DNA of 64,000 bases from Acinetobacter oleivorans DR1. Lineage in GTDB: Bacteria; Pseudomonadota; Gammaproteobacteria; Pseudomonadales; Moraxellaceae. The stretch is from NCBI RefSeq assembly GCF_000196795.1, contig NC_014259.1:1-64000 (forward strand), written 5' to 3'. The notes beneath the pieces were generated by a model that did no database searches, was not told the DNA's origin, and saw only the letters and a list, made by a program, of their open reading frames with translations. This document shows, piece after piece, positions 8,137 to 16,642 of this stretch (its first letter is position 1; every line of letters begins with the position of its first letter). A program made the translations under genes and the position numbers.

Positions 8137-10068
8137 TTAATCAAAAGAAGCTTCCATTTCTTCTAACTCCATCATGAGTTCTAAAAGCTGCTCTTCGTGT
8201 TGCTCAAGTTTAGCCTTCAGCTCAGTCTGTTCATTCATAAGTTTGAGTAAATCGTCTTTACGTGCAGCCTCATATAGAGATGTGTCTGCTAGAGATTCTT
8301 CAATTTTGGCAAGCTGCGGTTGAAGCTTCTCAATTTGAGACTCAACTTTTTCAATGTTTTTACGAATAGGTCGAGTTTGTTCACGACGGCGAGCTGCTTC
8401 TTTACGCTGTGCTTCTTTATCAACTTTAGCTGGGGCGGCAGCAGTGGTTGAGGACGAATTATTTTGAGCCACAGCAGTTTGAGCATTGATAAGTTGCTGA
8501 CGTGCTTCACGTAGCCATTTTGCATAATCCTGTAAATCACCTTCGAATTCGGTACATTTACCGCCGTGTACTAAAAGAAGCTCGTCACAAACACTTGCAA
8601 TGAGTTGACGTTCGTGGGAAACCAGTACAACAGCACCCTCAAAGTCTTGTAATGCCATGCTCAGTGAATGACGCATATCTAGATCTAAATGGTTCGTCGG
8701 TTCATCGAGAATTAAAACGTTTGGACGCTGCCATACAATGAGTGCGAGGGCTAAACGGGCGCGCTCTCCACCAGAAAAGGTTTCACATGGCGTATCCATG
8801 CGTTCACCACTAAAGCCAAAACTACCTAAGAAAGAACGTAGGGTGGCTTCACTAATTTTTTTATCTGCTATACGAGCAAGCTGTAACATTGGAGTAGCAT
8901 GCCCATCTAAAGCATCCATTTGGTGCTGCGCAAAATAACCAATGTTAAGCAGTTCGGAAGCTTTACGTTCACCCGCTAAGAGTGGTAAATCACCAACTAA
9001 GCTCTTAATCAATGTTGATTTACCTGCGCCGTTCATACCAAGTAAACCAATACGTGAGGTTGGTGTAATTTGTAATCTGATTTTTTCGGCTATTTGTTTA
9101 TCACCATAACCAATGCTGGCATTGTCTAAAGTCAGCAAAGGAGAACTCATTTTGGTGGGTTCACGGAAACTAAACGTAAACGGCGTATCTACATGAGCAG
9201 GTGCAAGTTGCTGCATGCGCTCAAGTTGTTTAATGCGACTCTGCGCCTGACGAGCTTTAGTCGCTTTTGCTTTAAAACGGTCAATAAACTTTTGTAGGTG
9301 AGCGCGCGTTTCTTCTTGTTTCTCAAAAGCTTGTTGTTGTTGGGCAAGACGTTCACTACGCGTAGTTTCAAATGTAGAGTAGTTTCCGGTGTAAAGCGTG
9401 AGTTCCTGATTTTCGATGTGAAGAATATGATCAGTAATCGCATCTAAAAAGTCGCGGTCATGTGAAATGAGGATGAGTGTACCTTCATAGGCTTTAAGCC
9501 AATCTTCTAACCACAGAATTGCATCCAAGTCTAAATGGTTGGTTGGTTCATCTAGTAATAATAAATCTGAACGACTCATAAGGGTACGCGCCAAATTTAA
9601 GCGCATACGCCATCCACCTGAGAAACTCTCAACGTTTAAACGTAATTGATTTTCTAGAAAACCAAGACCAGCCATGAGTTGGGCTGCTTTTGATGGCGCT
9701 GAATAACCATGAATTTCATCAAAGCGGCCATGCAATTTAGCCAATTCAAAATCAGTCAGTTGATCTGGTTGAGCAAGCTTATTTTGAATATCCCAAAATT
9801 CTTCATCACCCGAAAGAACAAAATCAATTGCAGGCATATCTAAGGCTTTTATTTCTTGAGCCATATGCGCTACAGTCCAGCCTGTAGGACGAGTAAGTGA
9901 ACCTTCATCGGCACCTAAACTTCCAAGTAATGCAGCAAATAATGTTGACTTACCTGCACCATTTACACCAGTTAGACCAATCTTCCAACCTGGGTGTAAT
10001 TGCATAGACGCTTTTTGAAATAGAACACGTCCACCGCGGCGTAAAGAAACTTGGTCAAATTGAATCAT
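8137..10068 (-). CDS. yheS: ABC-F family ATPase YheS
   Basis: This is a ribosome-associated ABC-F protein: two ABC ATPase domains without membrane segments. The first domain has Walker A GVNGAGKS at residues 34-41 and the signature FSGGWRMRLNLA; the second has GMNGAGKS near 350 and FSGGERARLALA. Both carry LLLDEPTNHLDLD-type Walker B/D-loops. The linker (FIDRFKAKATKARQAQSRIKQLERM) and the C-terminal charged coiled coil match E. coli YheS more closely than Uup or EttA. ABC-F proteins modulate the ribosome; the YheS role is less well defined. The frame stays open upstream to 10176, but residues MIQFDQVSLRRGG from the ATG at 10068 align with the known N terminus, giving 643 residues. Confidence 0.92.
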   Translation of the reverse strand: MIQFDQVSLRRGGRVLFQKASMQLHPGWKIGLTGVNGAGKSTLFAALLGSLGADEGSLTRPTGWTVAHMAQEIKALDMPAIDFVLSGDEEFWDIQNKLAQPDQLTDFELAKLHGRFDEIHGYSAPSKAAQLMAGLGFLENQLRLNVESFSGGWRMRLNLARTLMSRSDLLLLDEPTNHLDLDAILWLEDWLKAYEGTLILISHDRDFLDAITDHILHIENQELTLYTGNYSTFETTRSERLAQQQQAFEKQEETRAHLQKFIDRFKAKATKARQAQSRIKQLERMQQLAPAHVDTPFTFSFREPTKMSSPLLTLDNASIGYGDKQIAEKIRLQITPTSRIGLLGMNGAGKSTLIKSLVGDLPLLAGERKASELLNIGYFAQHQMDALDGHATPMLQLARIADKKISEATLRSFLGSFGFSGERMDTPCETFSGGERARLALALIVWQRPNVLILDEPTNHLDLDMRHSLSMALQDFEGAVVLVSHERQLIASVCDELLLVHGGKCTEFEGDLQDYAKWLREARQQLINAQTAVAQNNSSSTTAAAPAKVDKEAQRKEAARRREQTRPIRKNIEKVESQIEKLQPQLAKIEESLADTSLYEAARKDDLLKLMNEQTELKAKLEQHEEQLLELMMELEEMEASFD

Positions 10069-10321
10069 CTTATTGTATCGAGGTGAGTTAGGGATGCTGT
10101 ATTTTAAAGAGAACTGCCGATGAAAACAAAACTTTCCGGATTTTAGTGAGTAGCTGTTAATAATTACATATATCAAGACATTCTAAATTTCGCTATTCAT
10201 CCGAAATTCTCAAAATATTGAACAAGATAGAACACATTTAAAAAAATATGGCTAAAATAAAAACAGTTTAAATTTTGGTTGATTAATGAGCTACTAATAA
10301 AACTAGACTAAGGAAAGTCAA

Positions 10322-11326
10322 ATGAAAAAAAGATTGGGGATAATTGGCGCAGCATTTTGCTGTGCTATAGGGACAGCACATGCGGGACAAAATGTGTGTG
10401 TGTTTGATTTATTAGGAAAGTCAGGTGAATCCTATAAACTGATGGAAGAATGGGCGCTTGCAGCGAAAGAGTGGCAAGCTGATATCACTTTAATTCCATT
10501 TCAAGATGAAGCTTTGGTTGACCGTAGGTTGCGTGAAGGCAAGTGTGATGCCGCTTATATGACTTCCATGCGGGCGAGAAATTACAATAAATTTGCAGGT
10601 TCGATTGATGCGATTGGTGGAGTAACCAGTAATGCCATTGCCCAAAAAGCAATTAGCTACGTTTTAGATAAGCGTAATAAACATCGTATGGTAACTGCAC
10701 AAAATGGAGCCAATTACGAAGTCGTCGGGATTGTTCAGATTGGATTGGCTTATTTATTTGTAAGAGATAAAAACCTGAATTCAATTGAAAAAGTACGCGG
10801 TACTAAATTTGCTATTTTGCAATATGACGCAGCACAGAAAATTATGGTGGAAAGTGTTGGAGCGCAGCCCATTCCATCAGAAATTACCGATTTTGTGAAA
10901 AAGTTTAATAGTGGACAAGTCGATGCAATTGCTGCACCAGCTTATGCTTATAAACCTTTAGAGATTGGTAAAGGGGTGGGAGAGAAAGGGGCAATGTTTA
11001 CTTTCCCTGTGGTTAACGTTACGGGAGATTTAGTTGCTCGAAGTGATAAGTTCCCCGCAGATTTCGGTATAAAGTCACGTGCTTGGTTTCTACAGCAATT
11101 ACCTCAGAACTTTGCCATGATAAAACGGCTAGAAATGGGCGTACCATCAAAAATTAAAATGAATTTTTCAGTCGAAGACAAAATTAAATATCAAAAAATT
11201 TTACGTGATGGTCGCCTCAGCTTAACAAAACAAGGGGTATACGATGCAACAATGATGAGTGTGCTGAAGCGTGCTCGCTGTACGGTTGAAAGAACTAATT
11301 TTGAATGTACCCTTAATGGAGAATAG
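10322..11326 (+). CDS. AdeT-type periplasmic solute-binding-like protein, copy 1
   Basis: This 334-residue protein belongs to the family often labelled AdeT, 'RND efflux component', in Acinetobacter annotations. The sequence has a signal peptide (cleavage near AHA) and no other membrane segment, so it is not an RND pump; the fold is most likely that of a periplasmic solute-binding protein. Conserved cysteines occur at VCVFD near the mature N terminus, in the GKCD motif, and in the pair RC-x7-FEC at the C terminus. Ligand and partners are unknown. The ribosome site AAGGAAA precedes the ATG. It is the first of three consecutive paralogues and is closest to copy 2. Confidence 0.85.
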   Translation: MKKRLGIIGAAFCCAIGTAHAGQNVCVFDLLGKSGESYKLMEEWALAAKEWQADITLIPFQDEALVDRRLREGKCDAAYMTSMRARNYNKFAGSIDAIGGVTSNAIAQKAISYVLDKRNKHRMVTAQNGANYEVVGIVQIGLAYLFVRDKNLNSIEKVRGTKFAILQYDAAQKIMVESVGAQPIPSEITDFVKKFNSGQVDAIAAPAYAYKPLEIGKGVGEKGAMFTFPVVNVTGDLVARSDKFPADFGIKSRAWFLQQLPQNFAMIKRLEMGVPSKIKMNFSVEDKIKYQKILRDGRLSLTKQGVYDATMMSVLKRARCTVERTNFECTLNGE

Positions 11327-11581
11327 TTTATTTTTTAAACACAAAAACGCTACATATATTTCAAAGCTGAATATGGGTATGAAAATTGTGAATATAAAAA
11401 GTAACTTACGGAAACTTAGTGATTTTTACCACTAATAAATAATTTAAATTGAACAAACAATGGTTCAATGAGATAAAAATATTTGAGTAAAAGCTCTATT
11501 TTTTTCTAAAAAACATGATTAATATCTGTCTTTGAAAGGAAACTTCAAACAAAAAATCTGTTCCGTGGAAGGATGAAGAAA
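11327..11581. other. AT-rich spacer between AdeT-type copies 1 and 2
   Basis: This spacer of about 255 bases contains no convincing open frame. It should hold the promoter and leader of copy 2, but I see no clear -35/-10 pair and no strong terminator for copy 1. Confidence 0.5.
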
Positions 11582-12589
11582 ATGAAAAAAATCGTACTTG
11601 CTATGGCTGCCGCTTCTGTTGTTGGTTTTTCTGCTTCAGCGCAAGCAGCGAGTACCGTATGTGTATTCGACCTCTTAGGAAAAGCAGGCGACTCATATAA
11701 AATGATGGAAGAATGGGCTCTAGCTGCAAAAGGCTGGGGTACTGAAATTAACTTGGTTCCTCGTCAGGACGAGGCTGTTGCTGATAATGATTTTAAAGCA
11801 GGCAAATGTGATGCTGTAGCAATGACAGCAATGCGTGCACGCCAATATAACAAATTCGCAGGATCTATCGACTCACTCGGTGGTGTTCCAAATAACCAAA
11901 TCGCTCAACGTGCAATTACTTATGTATTAGATGCGCGTAATGCAGCTAAAATGACCACTAATATGGGTGGTAAAAAATATGAAGTTGCTGGTATTTCTCC
12001 GCTAGGTTCAGCATTCATTTTCGTACGTGACAAAAACATCAACTCTGTTGAAAAAGCTGCGGGTAAAAAATTCGCCGTGTTAGGTTATGACGATGCACAA
12101 AAAATTATGGTGCAACGCGTAGGCGCTCAAGCGGTTCTTTCTGATATTTCAAACTTTGCCGCGAAATTTAACAATGGTCAGGTAGATATGGTAGGTGCAC
12201 CTGCTTATGCTTACAAACCATTAGAGTTAAATAAAGGTTTAGGTGCAAACGGTGTAATGTGGAACTTCCCTGTATTACACGTTACAGCAGATCTAGTATT
12301 ACGTTCTGATAAATTCCCAGCTGGTTTTGGTCAAAAATCTCGTGACTGGTTCGTTAAACAGTTACCTAAGAACTTTGCAATGATCAACCGTTTAGAAGCG
12401 CAAATTCCTGGCAAATACAAAATGAACTTAAGTGCAGAAGACAAACTTAAGTATCAAAAAATGTTGCGTGATGGTCGTATGGACTTAACTAAACGTGGTG
12501 TTTACGATGCAGGAATGATGTCTGTATTGAAAAAAGCACGTTGTTCTGTAGACAAGGCTAACTTTGAATGTTCAATGCCTGGTGAATAA
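11582..12589 (+). CDS. AdeT-type periplasmic solute-binding-like protein, copy 2
   Basis: The 335-residue protein shares its whole length with copy 1, including the FDLLGKxGxSYKxMEEWALAAK start, the RARxYNKFAGSID block, AYAYKPLE and the four conserved cysteines. The signal peptide is MKKIVLAMAAASVVGFSASAQA. An in-frame ATG at 11573 abuts the GGAAGG ribosome site, leaving no spacing, whereas the ATG at 11582 has nine bases, so I choose 11582. Its codons look biased toward the common A/T-ending set, more so than copy 1, which would suit high expression; this is an impression and not a calculation. It ends at a strong terminator and so is probably its own transcript. Function is unknown. Confidence 0.87.
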   Translation: MKKIVLAMAAASVVGFSASAQAASTVCVFDLLGKAGDSYKMMEEWALAAKGWGTEINLVPRQDEAVADNDFKAGKCDAVAMTAMRARQYNKFAGSIDSLGGVPNNQIAQRAITYVLDARNAAKMTTNMGGKKYEVAGISPLGSAFIFVRDKNINSVEKAAGKKFAVLGYDDAQKIMVQRVGAQAVLSDISNFAAKFNNGQVDMVGAPAYAYKPLELNKGLGANGVMWNFPVLHVTADLVLRSDKFPAGFGQKSRDWFVKQLPKNFAMINRLEAQIPGKYKMNLSAEDKLKYQKMLRDGRMDLTKRGVYDAGMMSVLKKARCSVDKANFECSMPGE

Positions 12590-12605
12590 TCTTAATTTCT
12601 TTCAG

Positions 12606-12633
12606 AAAGCCTAGACTTAGTTCTAGGCTTTTT
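12606..12633 (+). terminator. Intrinsic terminator of AdeT-type copy 2
   Basis: The 10-bp perfect stem AAAGCCTAGA (12606-12615) with TCTAGGCTTT (12622-12631) is followed by T residues, 17 bases after the stop codon. Confidence 0.92.
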
Positions 12634-12766
12634 GTTTTATATGTGCTGTCAATTCTGCCATTGTGGTTAGTTAGAAAGACGTTAAGCTAAATTTAGATAA
12701 AAACTTCATAAGGAAACATGAAGGTATAAAAATGGATCAAGGACTTGAGTGATTAAAATAATTGCT

Positions 12767-12796
12767 AATAGATAGGTCAATCGCTATCTATTTTTC
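12767..12796 (+). terminator. Second terminator-like hairpin between AdeT-type copies 2 and 3
   Basis: A 9-bp stem AATAGATAG (12767-12775) with CTATCTATT (12784-12792) and a T5 run lies about 135 bases beyond the copy 2 terminator and 145 bases before copy 3. No gene ends here. The 12590-12941 spacer otherwise shows no open frame that I trust, so this hairpin may end a small RNA or attenuate the copy 3 leader. Confidence 0.5.
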
Positions 12797-12941
12797 ATGG
12801 AAATAAAATCATAAAAGCAAATAGGGTCTATGCCAATATTCCATCATGATTTTTATATGAGGCCTATCCGCTTCATACCTGATTGGTGTGAAATTTCTTG
12901 GTATCGAAAAACAAAAACTCCACAAGGAAAGGAAAAAGAAT

Positions 12942-13946
12942 ATGCAATTTTCCAAAATGTTATTACTTGCGATGGGACTTACAACAGTTTCTTTTGCAGC
13001 TCAGGCTAAACAAACAGTATGTGTTTTTGACTTCGTTGGTAAAAATGGCGATGTCTATGCATTAATGAAGGATTATCAACTTGCCGCTAAAAACTGGGGA
13101 GCTGATATCGAACTTAAAGTAAACCAAAACGAAGCCGTGATTGCTGAAGATTTTAAAGCAGGCAAATGTGATGGTATTAGTGTGTCAGGGATGCGTGGCC
13201 GTCAATTTAACTCATTTACTGGATCATTAGACGCGATAGGGGCCATTCCTGACCTCAAGCTTGCTGTAAAAATAATGCAAGGTTTAGCGAGTCCAACTTT
13301 TAGTAAATATATGGTTAATGGTCGCTATGAGGTTGTCGGTGTTATTCCAGTTGGTGATGCTTACCTTCTAGTAAACGATCGCAGCATCAATACAGTAGCG
13401 AAAGCCGCAGGTAAGAAAATTGCTGTTCTTGACTATGATGAAGCACAAAAAATTATGGTTCAGCAGGTAGGAGCACAGGCTGTTAGTGCTGACGTCACAA
13501 ATTTTGGCGCGAAATTTAATAACCATCAAGTTGATATTATTGGTGCACCAGCAGCAGCATTTAAACCATTAGAGCTACAAAAAGGTTTAGGAACAAAAGG
13601 TGCGATCGTGAACTATCCGATCTTACAGGTCACAGGAAATATTATTATCCGTCCTGATAAGTTCCCAGCTGGTTTTGGTCAGAAATCTAGAGAATGGGTT
13701 TCAGGTCAGCTACCACGTGCTTTTACTATCTTGGGTAAAATGAAAGCTGATATTCCGCAAAAATACTGGATGGATGTTCCAGCAGCTGATAAACCAGGCT
13801 ACCAAAAGCTTATGCGGGAGTCTCGAATTAACCTTACACAACGTGGTGTATACGATAAACGTATGATGAAACTACTGTGGCAATTCCGTTGTAAGCAAGA
13901 TGCTAAAAACTTCGAATGTGGCTTACAGGACGAGAATTACAAATAA
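12942..13946 (+). CDS. AdeT-type periplasmic solute-binding-like protein, copy 3
   Basis: This 334-residue paralogue is the most diverged of the three: it keeps VCVFDFVGKNGD, GKCDG, QKIMVQQVGAQAV, NFGAKFNNHQVD, KFPAGFGQKSREW and the C-terminal cysteine pair, but differs in the RARxYNKFAGS block (GRQFNSFTGSLD). The signal peptide is MQFSKMLLLAMGLTTVSFAAQA. The frame is open from 12888, but the AAGGAAAGG ribosome site and signal peptide support the ATG at 12942. Function unknown; probably periplasmic. It ends in a long terminator hairpin before erpA. Confidence 0.85.
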   Translation: MQFSKMLLLAMGLTTVSFAAQAKQTVCVFDFVGKNGDVYALMKDYQLAAKNWGADIELKVNQNEAVIAEDFKAGKCDGISVSGMRGRQFNSFTGSLDAIGAIPDLKLAVKIMQGLASPTFSKYMVNGRYEVVGVIPVGDAYLLVNDRSINTVAKAAGKKIAVLDYDEAQKIMVQQVGAQAVSADVTNFGAKFNNHQVDIIGAPAAAFKPLELQKGLGTKGAIVNYPILQVTGNIIIRPDKFPAGFGQKSREWVSGQLPRAFTILGKMKADIPQKYWMDVPAADKPGYQKLMRESRINLTQRGVYDKRMMKLLWQFRCKQDAKNFECGLQDENYK

Positions 13947-13988
13947 TCTTGATAAAAATACTCAAGATTCGCTTTAAACTTCGAAGAC

Positions 13989-14034
13989 AGACCCTATATT
14001 GATTATGCTATACTCAATATAGGGTCTTTTTTAT
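13989..14034 (+). terminator. Long intrinsic terminator of AdeT-type copy 3
   Basis: A perfect 14-bp stem (AGACCCTATATTGA, 13989-14002, with TCAATATAGGGTCT, 14014-14027) has an 11-base loop and a following T-run. Confidence 0.9.
14006..14014 (+). promoter_or_regulatory. Possible extended -10 for erpA within the terminator loop
   Basis: The loop and 3' arm of the hairpin contain TGCTATACT, an extended -10-like element about 57 bases before the erpA ATG. I see no matching -35. This is a guess on position and motif only. Confidence 0.3.
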
Positions 14035-14070
14035 TTTGAAAGGCACAGCAAAATCCGAGGAACAATCATC

Positions 14071-14406
14071 ATGAATGCCCAAGCTCTAGTTTTGACAGAT
14101 AATGCTGCCAATAAGGTACGCCAACTCCGTGATAGTGAAGGGAATGACGATCTCATGTTACGTGTATATGTAACAGGAGGCGGGTGTTCAGGGTTTTCGT
14201 ATGGCTTCAATTTTGCTGAAAGCGTAAATGAAGATGATGCAGAATTCGTAAATGGCGATGTAAAAATGCTTGTTGATTCACTTAGCTATCAATATTTAAT
14301 TGGCTCAGTGGTTGACTATGTAGAAGGTCTTGAAGGCTCACGTTTTATTATCCAAAACCCAAATGCAACAACAACATGTGGTTGTGGTTCTTCTTTCTCG
14401 ATTTAA
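14071..14406 (+). CDS. erpA: Iron-sulfur cluster insertion protein ErpA
   Basis: ErpA is an A-type carrier that delivers Fe-S clusters to apo-enzymes such as those of isoprenoid synthesis. The 111-residue length is typical. The three ligand cysteines of the family are present as Cys39 (GGGCSGF), Cys103 and Cys105 (TTCGCGSSF) at the C terminus. The N-terminal LTDNAANKVRQL and the VDSLSYQYLIGS segment are also diagnostic. A GAGGAACA ribosome site precedes the ATG. It is a single gene between two terminators. Confidence 0.95.
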   Translation: MNAQALVLTDNAANKVRQLRDSEGNDDLMLRVYVTGGGCSGFSYGFNFAESVNEDDAEFVNGDVKMLVDSLSYQYLIGSVVDYVEGLEGSRFIIQNPNATTTCGCGSSFSI

Positions 14407-14422
14407 AAAAATTTTAAAATTA

Positions 14423-14452
14423 AAAAAACCTCTCTATTTTGAGAGGTTTTTT
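14423..14452. terminator. Bidirectional terminator between erpA and the alpha/beta hydrolase
   Basis: Stem CCTCTC (14429-14434) with GAGAGG (14441-14446), extended by a run of A before and T after, can serve erpA on plus and the converging hydrolase gene on minus. Confidence 0.88.
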
Positions 14453-14465
14453 ATTGGTCAGATCA

Positions 14466-15347
14466 TTATTTTTTACGGACAGATTCTAAAAAATATTGTA
14501 CCAGTTCAGGAGCATTCTGATATGGAATCCAATGAGATGCATCCATAAAAACTGCCTCATAACTATTTTTAAAATAATGTGAGTTTAGCTCGGCACTTTT
14601 TTCTGTAACGGCAATATCATGTTTGCCCCAAATAAAGAGAGTAGGGACATCTATGGCTTTAAACGGATTTTGAGGCTTGTCCCAAAAAAAGCCACGATAC
14701 CAATTCAACGCCGTAGTTAATCTATTTTCTTCTATAAATTCAGCCTCAAATATCTCAATTTGCTGTTCAGTCATGCCTGTTGACTTAAGAAATTTCCGGC
14801 CCAATTTAGGTATCTTTTTAAATAAAAGTTCGGGCAGAATTGGTAGCTGAAAAATTGCAAAATAATAAGATTTAAAAAGTTGTCTGCTGCTTAAACAAGC
14901 TTTTAAAAAAGCAGCTTGGTGAGGCACAGAAACTAAAGTCAGATGCTGAATATATTGTGGATACTTCATCGCAACGCCCGAAGCGATTGCCGAGCCCCAG
15001 TCGTGCCCAATTAAATAAACTGGCTGACCAAGCTGCTCAATTAAACTTGTCACATCCTCTATAAGTTCACTCAGTGAATATTGAAATCGGCTTTGAGGCC
15101 TAGCATTTAAACTATAACCACGTTGATGAATCGCAAGCGTTCTAAATTGATGCTGATGCAATAATTCAGAGGTTTGCTCCCAACTATGAGCAGTTTCTGG
15201 AAAACCATGCAATAAAACAACGAGTGGACTATCTATAGGGCCTGAATCAATTACATCGAATGTCCAAGCCCCACGTGTGTATTGAGAAATACGTTTGGTC
15301 AGATCCATACAAATATGCCTTAAATTATTTTTGTCGGCATTTATCAT
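14466..15347 (-). CDS. Alpha/beta hydrolase (epoxide hydrolase/dehalogenase-like)
   Basis: The 293-residue protein has the alpha/beta hydrolase fold with the oxyanion segment HGFPE (about 47-51), the nucleophile elbow GHDWGS with Asp at 116, and the late His in DASHWIPYQ. Asp as nucleophile points to the epoxide hydrolase/haloalkane dehalogenase branch and away from esterases. No signal peptide is seen, so it should be cytoplasmic. Substrate unknown. An alternative start at 15308 (MDLTKRISQY) has an AGG 9 bases upstream and gives 280 residues; neither start has a strong ribosome site. It converges on erpA. Confidence 0.8.
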   Translation of the reverse strand: MINADKNNLRHICMDLTKRISQYTRGAWTFDVIDSGPIDSPLVVLLHGFPETAHSWEQTSELLHQHQFRTLAIHQRGYSLNARPQSRFQYSLSELIEDVTSLIEQLGQPVYLIGHDWGSAIASGVAMKYPQYIQHLTLVSVPHQAAFLKACLSSRQLFKSYYFAIFQLPILPELLFKKIPKLGRKFLKSTGMTEQQIEIFEAEFIEENRLTTALNWYRGFFWDKPQNPFKAIDVPTLFIWGKHDIAVTEKSAELNSHYFKNSYEAVFMDASHWIPYQNAPELVQYFLESVRKK

Positions 15348-15435
15348 GAGTTTTTATGCTCATTTAAATAACAGCATTTCGGGTCAGTAAATGTGTTATG
15401 AGGTCGAATCTGACCAATCAATCAATAAGTAGTTT

Positions 15436-16563
15436 TTATACTACTGTGATTGTACCTAGAATTCTGAAATCCGAAGCACCTGTTACCGCGGGCAAATTAC
15501 CACTTAAACCATTTACAAAGCGCATTGCTAACCATGCAAATGCTGTAGCCTCAACCCAAGTAGGGGAGAGCCCTAAAACATCTGTAGGTTGAACAGACCA
15601 ATTGTGCTTACGAAGACGCCAGCGTAATTGTTCTAATAAATAAGAGTTATAAGCACCACCACCACATACATATACTTCACCTGTTTCCATCTCAGAACGA
15701 TAAATCGCTTTTTGAATGGCACGCACAGTAAGCTTTAATAAGGTGGCTTGGATGTTTTCAGGGGTATCTTCTAACTCATCGTAAGTTAAATCATTTCTCC
15801 AATCGATTAACTGATCATCTAACCAGTCAATATTAAAGTCTTCACGTCCTGTGCTCTTAGGCGGCTCTTTAGAAAAATATTCATGCGCATGAAGACGGTC
15901 GAGTAAAGAGCGAATAGGATGACCATAGGCAGCCCAATCGCCATTTTCATCATATGGATGACCTGTATGGCGATGACACCAAGCATCCATCAAAATATTT
16001 GCAGGGCCTGTATCAAAACCAAAGACGCCATCAGCATTATTGGCAGGCAACATACTCACATTGGCAATACCACCCAAATTCAAAATCACACGATGAATAC
16101 TTGGATGTTGAAATAATGCTTGATGGAAAGCCGGAACCAATGGTGCGCCTTGACCACCTGCTGCCATATCTCTACGACGGAAATCTGAAACAACCTGAAT
16201 CTGAGTAATTTCAGTAATGATGTTGGGATCACCAATTTGTAAAGTAAATCCATGTTCTGGGCGATGACGAATGGTTTGCCCATGTGAGCCAATTGCTTTA
16301 ATTTGACTACGATCTAACTGATTTTTTTCAATGAGAGTATTAATGCCATGACCAATCATTTTGGCTAGAGCAACATCAGCTTTACCCATGCGGTCAATTT
16401 CATTGTCATCAGGCAAAGTTAACGCCATAAGCTCATCACGTAACTCGGGTTCAAATGGAACTGTAAGAGTGGCATGAAGTTGTAGTGGCTCAAATGAAGC
16501 CGCAACAATATCCACACCATCCATACTAGTGCCAGTCATTACGCCGATATAGATTGCGCTCAT
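15436..16563 (-). CDS. anmK: Anhydro-N-acetylmuramic acid kinase
   Basis: AnmK phosphorylates and opens 1,6-anhydro-MurNAc during recycling of cell-wall fragments, giving MurNAc-6-phosphate. The 375-residue sequence begins IGVMTGTSMDGVD, the phosphate-binding signature, and has SHGQTIRHRP, NLGGIANVS and GFDTGPANILMDAW motifs of the ASKHA kinase fold. The start at 16563 has an AGGGGAAG ribosome site in good register; an in-frame TTG at 16581 lies before it. It is divergent from tyrS with about 79 bases between. This anmK-tyrS divergence is familiar from Pseudomonas-related genomes. Confidence 0.95.
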   Translation of the reverse strand: MSAIYIGVMTGTSMDGVDIVAASFEPLQLHATLTVPFEPELRDELMALTLPDDNEIDRMGKADVALAKMIGHGINTLIEKNQLDRSQIKAIGSHGQTIRHRPEHGFTLQIGDPNIITEITQIQVVSDFRRRDMAAGGQGAPLVPAFHQALFQHPSIHRVILNLGGIANVSMLPANNADGVFGFDTGPANILMDAWCHRHTGHPYDENGDWAAYGHPIRSLLDRLHAHEYFSKEPPKSTGREDFNIDWLDDQLIDWRNDLTYDELEDTPENIQATLLKLTVRAIQKAIYRSEMETGEVYVCGGGAYNSYLLEQLRWRLRKHNWSVQPTDVLGLSPTWVEATAFAWLAMRFVNGLSGNLPAVTGASDFRILGTITVV

Positions 16564-16642
16564 ATGCAACTTCCCCTGCAAGACGCTGAAAAAATGTTAG
16601 TATATCGCACAAATTGAATAACTGATGTGTTTAGGTTTTGTG

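Noticed and set aside
15398..16208. Plus-strand open frames over anmK
   Set aside because: They are shadows of anmK, without ribosome sites or family features.
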